Notes: generated by a model not told the origin, from the letters alone. Positions 9,430-20,160 are shown, counted from the first letter of the stretch. The stretch: DNA of 64,000 bases from Isoetes taiwanensis (GCA_021234155.1 JAJEKV010000224.1:124001-188000); one strand, 5' to 3'. Translations and numbers: made by a program.

Positions 9430-10815
9430 TAGAATTTGATAAAAAGGCTTTTATGTAGATGTAGAGCTTTTTATCAGACAGAGTACCATTCAATTTCCTC
9501 TTTAGAGCTGTCCATGTGATCCATCTATTGTCCATTTGTAGATCCCCAATGGTATTGGTTCCAGCATTTTTCCATTTCCTGTAAATCCTAGGATGCTTGA
9601 ATGCAAGGGGAGTGCTTCTAGAGTTTGAGAGAGTAGAATTCCAGAAAATTGAGGTATGAGAATTAAAATTATTAACCCCCTGATGTCCATAGCAACCAGA
9701 AATTTTATTCCAAGCAATGATCATATTTCTCATAATTGGTGAAATGTCAGGTGCAGGCTGGATTGAAAAGAAGGCAGAAGAAGTCAAATAATGCTCAATT
9801 GTTGGGTGGCCTTTAAATTTGCATTTTTCCAACCAGTATTTAATAAATACAATAGCTGGATTATTTTTTTTGGAAAAGAGCTTTCCATATATATTTGCCA
9901 ACTAAGGCTGAGCCCTGAAGAAAAAGATTTTTACATCCGATGCCACCTTTTGATTTTGGCTTAGTTAGGTAGTTCCAGTTGATAAGATGATTTTTGCCCC
10001 ATATGAAGTTTTTGACAATTTTCTCTAGCTGCAGATAGATAGAATTGGGAGCCAACAGAGCAGAAGAGAAATAAATGTGAGAGCTTGCAATAACACTATT
10101 GGCAATTATGGTTCTACCTGCCATGGAAAGACAGTTGCCATAATAATTCAATTTCCTTTTTATATTGGAAATGATAGGATTCCATAAACCCTTAATATTA
10201 CTGTCCAAAGACAGTGGTAACCCCAAAAGCTTAGAAGCTTGAGAGGAATTTATGCAAGTAAGTCCACAAATGGCTTGTTGATCTGTCTCTCCAATAAACT
10301 GCATTTATTAAGATTTAGGGAGATGCCAGATGCTGCACTGAAAGCCTTGATAATATCTAGATAAGCAGTGATATTTAAGGCATCATTTTGGAGAAAGCTG
10401 AAGGAATCATCTGCATATTGCAGAATATTCATATTTGATGTATTGTCAGGCAAGATCAGACCCTTTGGTGATTGATAACTCGAGTAAGAATCTCAGTGAC
10501 TGCAATAAAATGTATGGGGCAAGAGGACAACCTTGTCTTACTCCTCTGGCCAGAGGGAAAAAAGAACCTGGTGAGCCATTAATCAGTACAGTAGATTGAG
10601 ATCTAGAATTCAGACCATGTATCAATTTGATGAACTTTTCTTAGATAGCCAAAGCCATGGATCATTTTAGAGAAATCACAATGTAAGACATCCCAAAAGT
10701 GTATGTAAAAATCAGTTGGGAAGCCATCAGGACCAGGGCTTTTCCCTTTAGATAGAGATGATAGGGTTTTAAAGATCTCCTCAACACTAGGTGGATTGGA
10801 TAAATTTTCATTCAT
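9430..10815 (-). pseudogene. LINE 'A' ORF2 reverse transcriptase, internally deleted
   Basis: Starts near 10815 with NPPSVEEIFKTLSSLSKGKS followed by PGPDGFP. It then jumps after FSKMIHGFG to the later RT segment (GLNSRSQSTVLINGSPGSFF, RQGCPLAP, about 10620-10500), so the central RT including the first catalytic Asp box is deleted. After a frame change the YADD box is present (NILQYADDSFSF, about 10430-10395). Then come LLGLPLSLDSNI, NYYGNCLSMAGRTIIANSV, FIWGKN and the connection to the C-terminal region (ISGCYGHQGVNNF, WITWTALKRKLNGTLSDKKL). The frame stops being LINE-like at 9430, where the GC-rich insert begins. Confidence 0.85.
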
Positions 10816-10970
10816 GGAATCAATCTCAGCTGGAGCCTGATTTTTGGGAATATTCTGAACTATTTCATAAAAGACATTGGCCTTGCTGGTAATACTTGAG
10901 TCATAAGGTTGTTGAGAGAATAAATCAGAATATTTACTATTAAAGAACTTCGAGATATCAGAGTGATTGT

Positions 10971-12126
10971 CTAGAATGGTATTGTCATCAGAGATAATTT
11001 TGGAAATATTGGACTTGAGAAGCTTGTTTTGGCTACCCTGAAAAAGAATTTAGAGTTGCCCTTATCTAAATTGGCATGATATTTCAACTTACATGAGATA
11101 GCAGCACCTTTAGCTTCAAATTCCTCTATCAATTTGATTGAATTCTCCAAATTACCTTCTAATAAATGGAGGTTAAGATTTAGAGGGTCATTTTGGAGCT
11201 GCATTTTTACATTTTTAATGTCATGCAAATATTTATTTTTCTCAACATTCCTCTGAGCATGGTAATTTTTGGCCCAATTTTTAATCCAGCCTTTAACAGC
11301 TTTGATATTGGTATAGAATTCCCTCATAGAGGTAGAGTTGTTCAAGCTAACTCTTGGGAGATTGGAGTAAAAGGATTTGAATTCAGCACAGAATGCCTCA
11401 GATTTCAATAGAGAGCAATTGAATTTGAAAGGAATATTGCCCTGTCTATTTAGCAGAATCTCATGTTTAATGGTTAAGAATTGGGGCTGGTGATCTGAAA
11501 TCGAGGTGCATTCATCACTAGTTACCAGACAGTTGTCCCAAAAGCCATTGGTCAAATTAGTAATATAGAATCTATCTAGGGCACAAAAAACTCTTTTGCT
11601 ACCCTCTTGCTTGTTACTCCAGGTGTATTTGGCAGTAGATGATGGAATGTGATGCAAAAGATGGTTATCAATGAGATTATCCAAAGAAATCTTCTCATTA
11701 CAGGATAAATTTAGCTGTTTACCCACCTTGAGGTCCCAGGAAGGAGTATTGTTGAAGTCTCCCCCCAAGATCCAAGTTGAAATATCATGATTTAGCAGCC
11801 AGCTGTCTAAATTCGACCAAAGAGTTTCTCTATTCCTTGAATCTGTTGAAGCATAGATGTTTATGATGCCAAAATTATTCTCAGCTGAGGAGAAGCTTAA
11901 GGTTTTTCCAAATAATGCATAAGCCACCTGAAGTACCTGTGGCTTCAATCCAAATGGAGGCACTGCCTGGGGAGATCCAATCTGCCAAGTTGGAACATTC
12001 AAATTGAGGTAACCTCAATTCCTGGAGCATGATAATATCGGCATTGTATTGTCTAATTTGGGCAATTGCTCGTCTTCTTTTAAGAGGGCCTTTAATGCCC
12101 CTTAAATTCCAAGACAAGATCTTCAT
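10971..12126 (-). pseudogene. LINE 'A' ORF2 AP-endonuclease domain
   Basis: Begins at 12126 with MKILSWNLRGIKGPLKRRRA, about 35 bp downstream of the ORF1 stop. Endonuclease motifs: NLRGI, LLQE-type box (IIMLQELRLP), INIYAST...R, WILGGDFNNTPSWD, DRFYITN and the terminal SDHQP (ISDHQPQF). These match the Mg-dependent apurinic-type endonuclease that nicks target DNA in LINE retrotransposition. One frameshift lies near 11890, separating the first 81 codons from the following 343-codon frame, and another near 11040 before the RT. A basic linker (KGWIKNWAKNYHAQRNVEKN) connects to the RT. Confidence 0.88.
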
Positions 12127-12159
12127 AATAAAGGAACTAGAATTTAAGTTCAGCCAGAC

Positions 12160-12559
12160 TTAATGATTTCTCAGTTTTTTCTTTTGTCTGGTATTGGTTG
12201 CAGGAGTTTCAGATGAGGCTTGCCCTTTCTTGTATTTTGGCCTTTTTCCCTTTTTATGATTCTCTGGCAGAGAGGAGTTTAATTTATCAGCCTTTATATC
12301 AGAGGATTTTTGCTAGTAAGTATCGTCTTCCCAATTAGCTTCAGTGAAAGCATTGGGATCTGAGTTTTCTTTTTCATTATTAAAATCTGCTAAGGAGTGT
12401 GAACATTCCCAAAATTTAGAATTACAGCATTCATAATTTAATAAAGAATTAGAAGTCAAAATATCTGGGTTTTGAGATTTTTGAACTTGCCTGGGAATGA
12501 GTTGCTTCAAATCCTGAGTTACATCTTCCCTAACAGACTGCTCCATTGAATTTTTCTCT
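12160..12559 (-). pseudogene. LINE 'A' ORF1, C-terminal part
   Basis: Minus-strand codons from 12559 read EKNSMEQSVREDVTQDLKQL, then a stop near 12313, then KGKRPKYKKGQASSE and a basic end NTRQKKKLRNH. The basic tail parallels the end of the LINE 'C' ORF1 (NTRSKRKTKKFRI). The N-terminal part lies at 15723-16826: the last residues there (PKQNSE) join to EKNSMEQ here when the intervening LINE 'C' is removed. Confidence 0.75.
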
Positions 12560-12619
12560 AATCATGAATTCAGAGAAAAATTCAATGGAGCAGTCTGTTA
12601 GGGAAGATGTAACTCAGGA
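12512..12619. repeat. Perfect 48-bp inverted repeat at LINE 'C' 5' junction
   Basis: Left arm 12512-12559 and right arm 12572-12619 are exact reverse complements, separated by 12 bp. The left arm is ORF1 of LINE 'A'; the right arm is the first sequence of LINE 'C'. Outside the arms the two ORF1 sequences diverge completely. The right arm, with 5 further bases inside the loop, also contains the target site as it was before insertion (AATTCAGAG at 12567-12575, whose complement CTCTGAATT begins the right flank at 15723). Confidence 0.9.
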
Positions 12620-13900
12620 AAACTATACAAAAGGGGCAAATCAATTTCAAAAGCTGCCAGAAAATGACAGGTTCAAATGGACAAAGGTAAATGGTAGTTA
12701 CAAGAGAATCCAGGAGCAAAAGGCTACAAGGGAGCAAATGAAAGACAAAGGCAAAATGAGTGAGCATGAAATTTTTAATACTTCAAGAAGCAATGGCATT
12801 TTAACAATTGGAGAGCCTAAACTGCTAGCAAAAGGAGCTATGGCAGAAAAGGCAAATCATGCTACTGATGAATTAAGCATGACCTTGAGTAAAACCATCA
12901 AGGAAGCCAAGAATCAGTTTAGGGGTCAATGCTCATATAATATTATGGATTACCCTATCAAGAATATGAGTAAGAATGGGTCTTTAATTATGAAATCTCG
13001 AGACAAAGCAAAGTATCAATTGAATTCTTTTCATATGAATTCACATTCAAAAACACTTTTACCAGCAAAGACGGTTCAACAGATTACAAAATCAAATGAG
13101 TCTATAAATCCTATTGACTCACAATTGGCTAAACCTGCAAGTCAAATCATTGAAGTTATGACTCAAGAAGTATTTTAACACCAAGTCAACTTACAAGTCA
13201 ACTGTCAAAATCCTTTTCAGGTATTATCTGACCTTAATGGTAATCAAAATTTTTAATTAAATAAGAGCAAAGCATGTGTTTCCTCCTATAATCTCATTCC
13301 TCCTTCAACCACTCAAGCCAAACTGACGTCTCAATTCAGCCTGCCATTCAGACCTCTGTTACCTTGCCATCCCTAATTGATTTGGATTCCCCAATGGTAG
13401 AAGGTCCTATCAGTTCTCCAAAAATATCAAGCAAGTTTGCAAATCAGATGGCTTCTTTGCAATTTCAAATTACTCAAACTACAGAAGAGCAAATAGTCAA
13501 TCAGAATCATTCAGTAAATGATGATCAAGAAGTTGGCACTGAGTTTGTTCCTGAGAATCTTGAAGATAAAATTGTTGAACAAAGGGAGCTTCAAGAAAAA
13601 GAAAATACCAGGCAAGTCTTTGATTCTGCACCTTTAAGCATTAATAAAAACTCTATGTTCCAGTTTTTTCCTGGAGACTGTTCTGACTTCAGTGATAGTG
13701 AGGGATATGGGAGTGATAAAAAAATTGGGGTAAAGAAAAATATGACTTCCAGCAAAAATCCAAAACCTGAGAAGGACCAGTCAGTTAAAAAAATGGTTAA
13801 GAAGAATAGAAATAATTTAGGAATGGTATTGTCTGGTATGAATAAAACTCCTGTCCAAAATACTAGAAGTAAGAGGAAAACCAAAAAATTCAGAATATAA
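12620..13900 (+). pseudogene. LINE 'C' ORF1, low-complexity C-terminal part
   Basis: Two frames, 12546-13178 and 13364-13900, are separated by stops and a shift. They are rich in Ser, Asn, Lys and Glu with no recognisable fold; they include DRFKWTKVNGSYKRI, DCSDFSDSEGYGSDKK and end with a basic NTRSKRKTKKFRI. A short spacer (13901-13934) leads to ORF2, the usual ORF1-ORF2 spacing in this family. The DUF4283-like N-terminal fold and the zinc knuckle seen in LINE 'A' are missing by 5' truncation. ORF1 proteins bind element RNA. Confidence 0.65.
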
Positions 13901-13934
13901 GTCTTCTTCTTTTTCCTCTATTTGAACTTAAGAT

Positions 13935-15140
13935 ATGAAGATTCTTTCTTGGAATCTTAGAGGAATTAAAGACCCCTTAAAGAGGAGACGTGCCATTGCT
14001 CAAATTAGACTGTATAATGCTGATATCATCCTTCTGCAAGAACTCAAACTTCCTTCCTTTGAGTGTAGCAATCTAGGGGATTGGATTTATCCTTCTTCCT
14101 CTTCAATTTGGATTGATTCTTCTAGTGCAAGTGGCGGGTTGGCTATTATTTGGAAGAGAGAGATAAATCATACTTTCTTCTATAATAGTCCTTCAAGGGT
14201 ATGGCAAGCTATTATCTGCTCCTGTATCCAACTCCAATTTTGGAATCATTAATGTTATGCTCCCACTTCTCCCAGAGATAGGGAGCCCATTTGGACTAAA
14301 ATAAACAATTGGCTAGCTACTCAAAACATTGACAACTGGATTATTGCTGGAGATTTTAATAATACTCCTTCTTGGGATTTGAAATTGGGAAATAAAATAA
14401 ACATGACTAGAACTGAGGAGAATTGGGATTCCCTCATTTCAGAAAATAATTTGATCCACATCCCATATTCTACTGCTATTTACACTTGGTCAAATAAACA
14501 AAAGGACAAAGCAAGAGTTTATTGCACTCTTGATAGATTTTATGTATCCAATCCTTCTACAGCCTTCTGGGATAATAGCGAAGGGATAATAGCTATGTCA
14601 CTAGTGATGAGGGTACCTCGATCTCTGATCATCAATCTCAGTTTTTACATATTTCTCATATTACCAAGATCCAAAGGGAGGGAAGCACTTCTTACAAATT
14701 CAATACTTTCCTTCTCGACAATGAGAAATTCTGCTCCCAATTCATAGCCTCCTATGAGGATCTCTCTGGAAATATAAATAAGACTGAGACTGCCGATAGA
14801 CATATGCATTCTATGAAGCATTTCTATGCCAAAATTAAGGCAATAAAAGGTTGGATCAAGAATTAGTCTAAAGCTATGCATGACCAATGCAATAGAGAGA
14901 AAAATCACCTCATGATGTATATGAAAGATATCAGATCCTTGCTTCAAAGTGATCCTACAAATTCCAACCTTCAAGTGGGTGAGGAGATTTTGGAGAGAAG
15001 AATAAAGAACATTGAAGAGATGGAGGCTAAGAGTTTTGCTATTAGATGTAAGATCAAATACACTAATGATATGGATTCTAGTAGCACAAAGTTCTTCTTT
15101 AGAGTTGCTAAAAGCAGGGTGCTGAGGAACTCCATAACTG
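13935..15140 (+). pseudogene. LINE 'C' ORF2 endonuclease, followed by deletion
   Basis: Begins MKILSWNLRGIKDPLKRRRA, closely matching LINE 'A'. Motifs: LLQELKLP, GGLAIIWK, then after a frameshift near 14240 WIIAGDFNNTPSWD, CTLDRFYVSNP, another shift near 14570, and a linker (KGWIKN, a stop, then HDQCNREKNHLMMYMKD) ending STKFFFRVAKSRVLRN. The reverse transcriptase that follows this motif in LINE 'A' is absent. The sequence passes within about 40 bp into ORF3 coding sequence. Confidence 0.85.
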
Positions 15141-15149
15141 AGGTTAAAG

Positions 15150-15380
15150 ATGTACACATTATTCTGGTTTTTGGAAACCACCAGCATGCAAATGACAGAG
15201 AGGCAGTTCACATATTACAGGGAGTGCTATTACTATCACAGGGGAAAAGCAGATGCATATGGGAACTTGCTTATCTTAATGGCCACATCCTGTGTTTCTG
15301 ATTTACTGGAATGTTTAGACTGGGGAAGGCAAACCAGGAAGCCGACCTTCTCTGATCATTTCCCATTCCTTGATCCATAG
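15150..15380 (+). pseudogene. LINE 'C' ORF3, C-terminal half
   Basis: Reads LFWFLETTSMQMTERQF, TYYRECYYYHRGKADAYGN, LLILMATS and LLECLDWGRQ, matching residues from about 95 onward of the complete ORF3 at 6308-6814. The N-terminal half including EFCK-T is deleted with the RT. About 320 bp of 3' untranslated sequence separate it from the A tract. Confidence 0.65.
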
Positions 15381-15722
15381 CCTTTGTTTCCTCATCTAAT
15401 TTGCCATTGTGTTGTCATATTTCATCTCTAACTTTCAGGTAATTGGCGACTCTCAGTTTATCAAGAAGCAGAATTCCAGCTTTCATCTTATAAAGACGTA
15501 AGACAGGAGTTATCAGCATATTTTTGTTCTAAGATGCATATCAATCCACTATTTTTTGGATATGCATTGGAATATTTTCATACTCTATTTTATGTTTTGC
15601 TCAATTTTATTCTAGTATGTTGATCTACTTTGGTCAAATACTCGAATAACATGTACTTTTTAATCTATAATTAATGGAAAAAATCTCATTCCCTCAAAGA
15701 AAAAAAAAAAAAAAAAAAAAAA

Positions 15723-16826
15723 CTCTGAATTTTGTTTAGGGAAAACCTTATATGGGTTTTCACTTCTATACAAGAATCTATTTTCTTGTTGATTCTCTGG
15801 ATTTGTTTTGCAATCAGAGTACCAGAAATGCCTTTGAAGACATTTTTGACATTGGGAAGGCAATCCAGACCATCTAAGGGTTAATGATGATTCAAGACCA
15901 AAAGCATCTTTAAAGGGAATAGAAAGAGGAATATCCTTGGATAAATCCAATTGAACAAAAGATCTGAGAGTTCTAGAAGGTGAATATTCTGTTGAGATGT
16001 AGGTTCCAATGGAATTGGAAAGAAGTTTAAAGCATTCTTCATTCCAATAGATACGATTGAGACCAAAGAGAGAGGTTGATGCAATACACAGATTGTTCAT
16101 TTGGTCAATGTGAAGCTTAAGATGCCATTTCAGAAAAGTCAATTGTGATGTCTCGAAGGTCAGCGGACCATAATTCAAGAAGAAATTGGCAGATCTTAAG
16201 TTCCCACATTCCAGCATAATGTAAGGGAAATTAAGCCAATAGACAGCTTGAACTATAATTCCTTTATGGAGGTTGAGAAGAAAGGCCCACAATTTATCTA
16301 ATTTGATGCCACATTTCTGAACTTTTATAATAACAGCAGATTGAGACAAAGCATCAATTTTGGAATGAACAAGCGGAAGATTCAAGGAAATACCATTGTA
16401 GATGCCCATCTTTCGCTCCTAGAGGTAAAGCGGCTTGGTTCTTTTGAGTCTTTCATCCAACTCAGTATCCGAACGAATCTCCGGGTGATTTCTTGCAATA
16501 CCATAGGGGAACAAAATCTGGGTGACCGGGTTTAGGGGGTGAAGAATGCCCCTATGATCAGGATCAGCAGAAAGATTATCCTAGAAGGGAACTTCATGAG
16601 AGATTGGATCCATATCTGCCCTAGAAGATAACATATTATCGAAATTTCCAAAGAGGATGGTGTCCTCTGGCTTTTCTTGAAAAGATAGCAAATTCTGGAG
16701 AATAGAAGATCGGTCTCGAGCCGGAAGATTAACAAAGGAGTGAAGGAATGCCAAATGTTTAGGGTTTTTCGAACAATTAGAAACCATTGCAGCAAGTTCG
16801 GGGTGAAGCAACAAAAGTACATGCAA
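15723..16826 (-). pseudogene. LINE 'A' ORF1, N-terminal part (DUF4283-like fold plus zinc knuckle)
   Basis: A single minus-strand phase runs from 16826 (MHVLLLLHPELAAMVSNCSK) with two in-frame stops (near 16580 and 16416). Core region from 16409: IKVQKCGIKLDKLWAFLLN, YIMLECGNLRSANFFLN, TSLFGLNRIYWNEECFK, IGTYISTEYSP. It then reads SGLPSQCQKCLQRHFWYSDC, a CCHC-like knuckle (C-x2-C-x3-H-x5-C). This order matches ORF1/gag of plant LINEs (DUF4283 then zf-CCHC), an RNA-binding chaperone-like protein. It ends with PYKVFPKQNSE exactly where the LINE 'C' poly(A) begins. Confidence 0.8.
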
Positions 16827-18190
16827 GAATTGAATGACAAAAAAAGGGGGGAAAGGAAAACAGGGGAAAGAAGCCTTTAGTTAGAACCAAAATTAACCAA
16901 CAGAGATCGGATTGCCATTCCAATTGAGCTGATCAATTCTAAAGGATAAGAAAATTCAATTCAGAGAAATTTTAAGAAGAAATTCCACCGAATTGAACAA
17001 GATCTTGCTGAGAGTATACTTCGACAGGAATCTTGTGGTCTAACCAATCACAATGCACTCTAAAGGTCCCTGCAGGAGCAATTGCACTCGATCCCACAAA
17101 TTCTTCCAGCTAAGAGTTAGTAATTTCAACTTCAAATTCGACTGTACTGAGAACAAATGTATACTCTGATAAGAAGAGGTTTTTAGGGAAGAATTGTTGA
17201 ATGATCAATGAATTCCAAAGTTCTGTAGCCAAGCCTTTTAAAAATCCACACATAATTCTAGATTTTTCTCTTATAATTACAAAGACTGCTGTTTCCATGA
17301 GGAAGTCGACTGTGAGTAATTTCCTGCTTCATAAGTATGGCAATTCAGTATTTAAAATGTAGCTTAGATTACAAAGAATCTCGCAGAGGCTACCCTTCTA
17401 CAAGGGCAGCGATTGATCTTCAGAGATTTTGCTTCAAATCTCTGAAAATTGTTTTCTCCCATATTTTTGGCAAGAAAGTGCTTCCAACAGAAAAAATGGG
17501 ATAAAGACAACAGTTCCAAGAAAATAGGTGCACGTCCATTTTTTCCCTCCCTTTCATCTCAATTTCCTTCTTGACCTTCCTTTTGATTGGTGCTAACATG
17601 TATATATCCTCTTCCTCAATCTCGTCCCTGGTTTGCAAAAGTATGATTCATATTGGGGCCTTTATTCATGGCTTTAAGGCATATGGTATTATTTGTCTTC
17701 TGACATCACCACACATTTCTCCTCTGCTAACCTGAACCAGACCTTAGCACCTTCGCTCTCCTAATCTTGTTCCAAACCATTTCACAGACCTTATGAACCT
17801 CTTCTTGACATTGCTTTGAGATTGATCATTATGTTGGTGTTTGTCATGCATCTGGTAAGCTTAGAGAAGTTGCTTTTTATGTTATTGGATATGGTTGATA
17901 TTTCATGTTCTTAATTTGGTCTTTTCATTTTGGCAGACTAGGCATATCATTTGTTCCTTTATATACCTTCTTCATTTATCACTGGACGGACCTATTAGCA
18001 CCATCCTTGCCCTTGCTATTGTTATATTATCCTTACAACCTTGGGCAGATTTCACATTTGTTCTTGTTAGCTCCTTGATCATATCACTAACCTCATGAAT
18101 TCCACTCTCACCTTGGCACTCTTGATCTTCATCTTCCTTTCGACGCCATGTGGCTCTTTATGTTTTTCATTGTCAATTTAATTAAATTTA
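16827..18190. other. Probable LINE 'A' 5' region, then unassigned sequence
   Basis: No convincing gene. The stretch next to 16826 is likely the 5' untranslated leader of LINE 'A'; its 5' end could not be placed. Short frames at 17420-17638 (-) and 17895-18098 (+) have no recognisable motif. About 17900-18100 reads as hydrophobic in the plus strand but has no supporting start context. Confidence 0.35.
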
Positions 18191-18200
18191 ACGTGGTTTT

Positions 18201-19176
18201 ATGTTGTCTTGTGACAGCTGCCTCTCGCTTCCTTACCCCCCAGGAGGTCCCCTTGTTCCTCTCCACTTTCGCTTTCGTGTTTCCTCTCGCGCCCCATCCA
18301 CCCTCATGGCTTACATAGCTATGTTCCGCTGCTTTGTTGCTTGGTGCCATCTACATTCGATTCTGTTTCATATCTCCCTGCTTCCCCCTTCATCGTCGCG
18401 GCCTTTTTCACCTCTCTTCATCATCCTGGTATGCCTTCCTCGTCGATTACTTCGGCCTCGGCAACAATATCCATTTTTCATCAAATTTTCAACCTTCCAC
18501 CCTTCGTACTGTTTTACCTTCTTTGTTTTGGCTCGGTCAATCTACCTCTTGTCTGCCCGCCCCCGCTGACCTTTCTTCCCTTCGCGCCTCAAGATGTACG
18601 CTCTATTGTTCTCCATTTCGCACATCCCACAACCCCATTCCATTATCTGGCTCGTGCTGCCCTCATCGTGCTTTCCTTTGTAGCTTTTTTACGCATCTCT
18701 GAGGCCCTCGCACTCAACTGGCACGATCTCTCCTTTTCCTTGTCTCATGTTGATGTTCTTATCTGCCATTCCCAATGAGACCAACTTGCCCATGGTCATA
18801 CGATTACTTTAGCTCGTTTGTCGTCGCTCGCATGTCCCGTGACTATTCTCTAGCGTCTTAATTTCTACGGGTACTTATCATCTCCTCGATCCTCCTTCAG
18901 GCGGCTCTCTTTTTCGCCCCTCTCCCTCCTCTCTGCGCCCCTTATCCTTTTGACTTTCCGCTTATGGTGGAGGAGTTGTCTTCTCGCTATCGACTTGGAT
19001 CCATCCCAATATGGTACACATTCTGCTTGCCGGCGGCGAGTTCCCAATGCAAGTGCGACTCGGGGAGTTCCAGATCTTTTCGTGCCACGGGCCGCGCTCC
19101 TCTTCCTCCCACTCTTGCTACGTGCTTCGTGACCCGACTCAACACCTGGAGGTTTCTCAGCGGCTGGACTCATAGC
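18201..19176 (+). pseudogene. Tyrosine recombinase (DIRS/Ngaro- or Crypton-like), broken
   Basis: Motifs of a tyrosine recombinase in correct order across three phases. The N-terminal core-binding region has SRAPSTLMAYIAMFRCFVAW (about 18288) and PFIVAAFFTSLHHPGMPSSS (18391). The catalytic domain has FLRISEALALNWHDL (about 18690) with the first Arg, then LDPSQYGTHS (about 18994) as the His box. Its second Arg region is scrambled (ACRRR instead of the usual F-R-x-G-G). Finally CYVLRDPTQHLEVSQRLDS (19118-19174) carries the expected active-site Tyr and C-terminal tail. Frameshifts near 18350, 18780 and 19090 and a stop disable it. Such enzymes integrate circular element DNA. No reverse transcriptase was seen nearby, so DIRS and Crypton types cannot be told apart. 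GC content is higher than in the neighbours. Confidence 0.8.
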
Positions 19177-19195
19177 TAAGGAAGTTCTCTGGTAG

Positions 19196-20042
19196 TCGGC
19201 CGGTTTTGTATCTCTTGAAGTCCCTCATTCGTGAATCGTGATCGATCCGAAAGCCTCGATTGCCATTACAGGCGGGACGATCCATTATATAAGTGCACTC
19301 CACATTCGAGACCAGTTATCGGCATGTTCTCACAGTAGCACTTCATTCCCATTGCTTCCCTCCCTTCCCGCCCTAATTTGTTGGGGGCGCTCGTCTCTTT
19401 TTTCACATGTGTTTTTGTTCTCTTTTATTGTTATCCACCCTCGGGTGTTGCTATAATAATGTTTTCTTTTTCATCGGCATCATGCCGCATTATTCTCCAC
19501 CTGCGGGTGATGATGTTTCTTTCCACCTCGAGGGTGACGCACATTTCTTTTAGCATGTTCGTTCTTCGACCCACTGGGTGACGCTTTTCTCCACCCTACG
19601 GGTGATGCTATCTCCTCTTTTTGCTATGTATTGTTGTTTTTCATATGTCCTCATCGCTCACATTGTTTTGGGTGCTTGTTGTTGTGCAGCTTGTCGTGTC
19701 ACTGCCATGCATGTTTTGGTTCTCTTTAACCAGTCACGGGTTTTTTCTCGGTGTTCTCTGTTTTGCTTGCAGGTATTCTGCCGTCTCGCAGCACCTCCTT
19801 CGATTCTCCAGGCAACACAGGGTTTTTCGCGAAAACCCGAAAGGGCGAGGTATTTTATCCCAATGAGAAGTTGTCGCCATTATCCTTCTATACTGCCTGT
19901 GCACATTTCTTCTTTACGAGGTAGCTCGATATTGTTCCTATGGCCAGCTTCCCATCTCTATTATTCAAACATTGTATACTGCTGCTGTGATGAATGACAA
20001 GCCTATCTATCGGCCGATTTTGTGTCTCTTGCGACACTCCAT
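19196..20042. repeat. Diverged direct-repeat pair flanking the recombinase 3' region
   Basis: 19196-19228 (TCGGCCGGTTTTGTATCTCT...) and 20010-20042 (TCGGCCGATTTTGTGTCTCT...) match over the first 22 bp with two differences and more loosely after that. They bracket the non-coding sequence behind the recombinase and could be remnants of split direct repeats. The interval otherwise holds no gene. Confidence 0.4.
19434..19612. repeat. Array of short CACC..GGTG hairpins behind the recombinase
   Basis: Five related dyads, CACCCTCGGGTG, CACCTGCGGGTG, CACCTCGAGGGTG, CCACTGGGTG and CACCCTACGGGTG, each followed by (A/T)(T/G)(G/A)(A/C/T) and spaced 30-65 bp. They do not code. They may be recombinase-binding or regulatory elements of the mobile unit. 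Confidence 0.55.
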
Positions 20043-20068
20043 CAAATCATTCTGGTAGGGCAAGTTTT

Positions 20069-20160
20069 TGTGGGATAATTCCCCTCCAATTTTGAATCGG
20101 CCTCCAAAATGTGGGATATTTCTTTCCCTGTTCCTGCTGGTAGGTAAGCTTTGTGGGATA
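20069..20160 (+). promoter_or_regulatory. Three phased TGTGGGATA motifs upstream of Harbinger-1 transposase
   Basis: TGTGGGATA starts at 20069, 20110 and 20152 (spacing 41 and 42 bp), all in the same orientation and followed by A/T-rich TTTC or ATTC. The second Harbinger copy has the same three at 25999, 26040 and 26079. Repeated subterminal motifs of this kind are the usual binding sites of a transposon-encoded DNA-binding protein; that role is inferred. Confidence 0.65.

Larger units (their letters stand above)
12560..15722 (+). mobile_element. LINE 'C', plus strand, RT deleted, poly(A) tail
   Basis: Inserted in ORF1 of LINE 'A'. Order: short inverted copy of the target (12572-12619), ORF1 C-terminal region (to 13900), ORF2 endonuclease (13935-15140), a direct jump to the C-terminal half of ORF3 (15150-15380), 3' untranslated region and an A tract at 15700-15722. 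The whole reverse transcriptase, zinc finger and first half of ORF3 are missing, so this copy is internally deleted by about 2.5 kb relative to LINE 'A'. The flanks share only CTCT (12556-12559 and 15723-15726), a short or absent target duplication. Confidence 0.8.
7906..16826 (-). mobile_element. LINE 'A', near full-length, minus strand, with nested insertions
   Basis: Reading right to left on the minus strand: ORF1 (16826-15723, resumed 12559-12160), then ORF2 with AP endonuclease (12126-10971), reverse transcriptase (10815-9430), zinc-finger/RNase-H-like tail (8768-8083), and the extra ORF3 (8201-7905, truncated). Two foreign inserts interrupt it: plus-strand LINE 'C' at 12560-15722 and a GC-rich retroinsert at 8776-9424. 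Across both inserts the LINE protein can be followed from one side to the other. The 3' untranslated region and poly(A) are missing because ORF3 is joined directly to LINE 'B' RT near 7905. Numerous frameshifts and a deletion in the RT core make it inactive. Confidence 0.8.

Noticed and set aside
12546-12567. Plus-strand start MNFSLIMNSEKNSMEQ as the true ORF1 start of LINE 'C'
   Set aside because: The first residues come from the inverted target copy and loop, so this Met is created by the junction rather than being the element's own start.
18334-19173. Several overlapping plus- and minus-strand frames read as separate genes
   Set aside because: All are phases or shadows of one frameshifted tyrosine recombinase.
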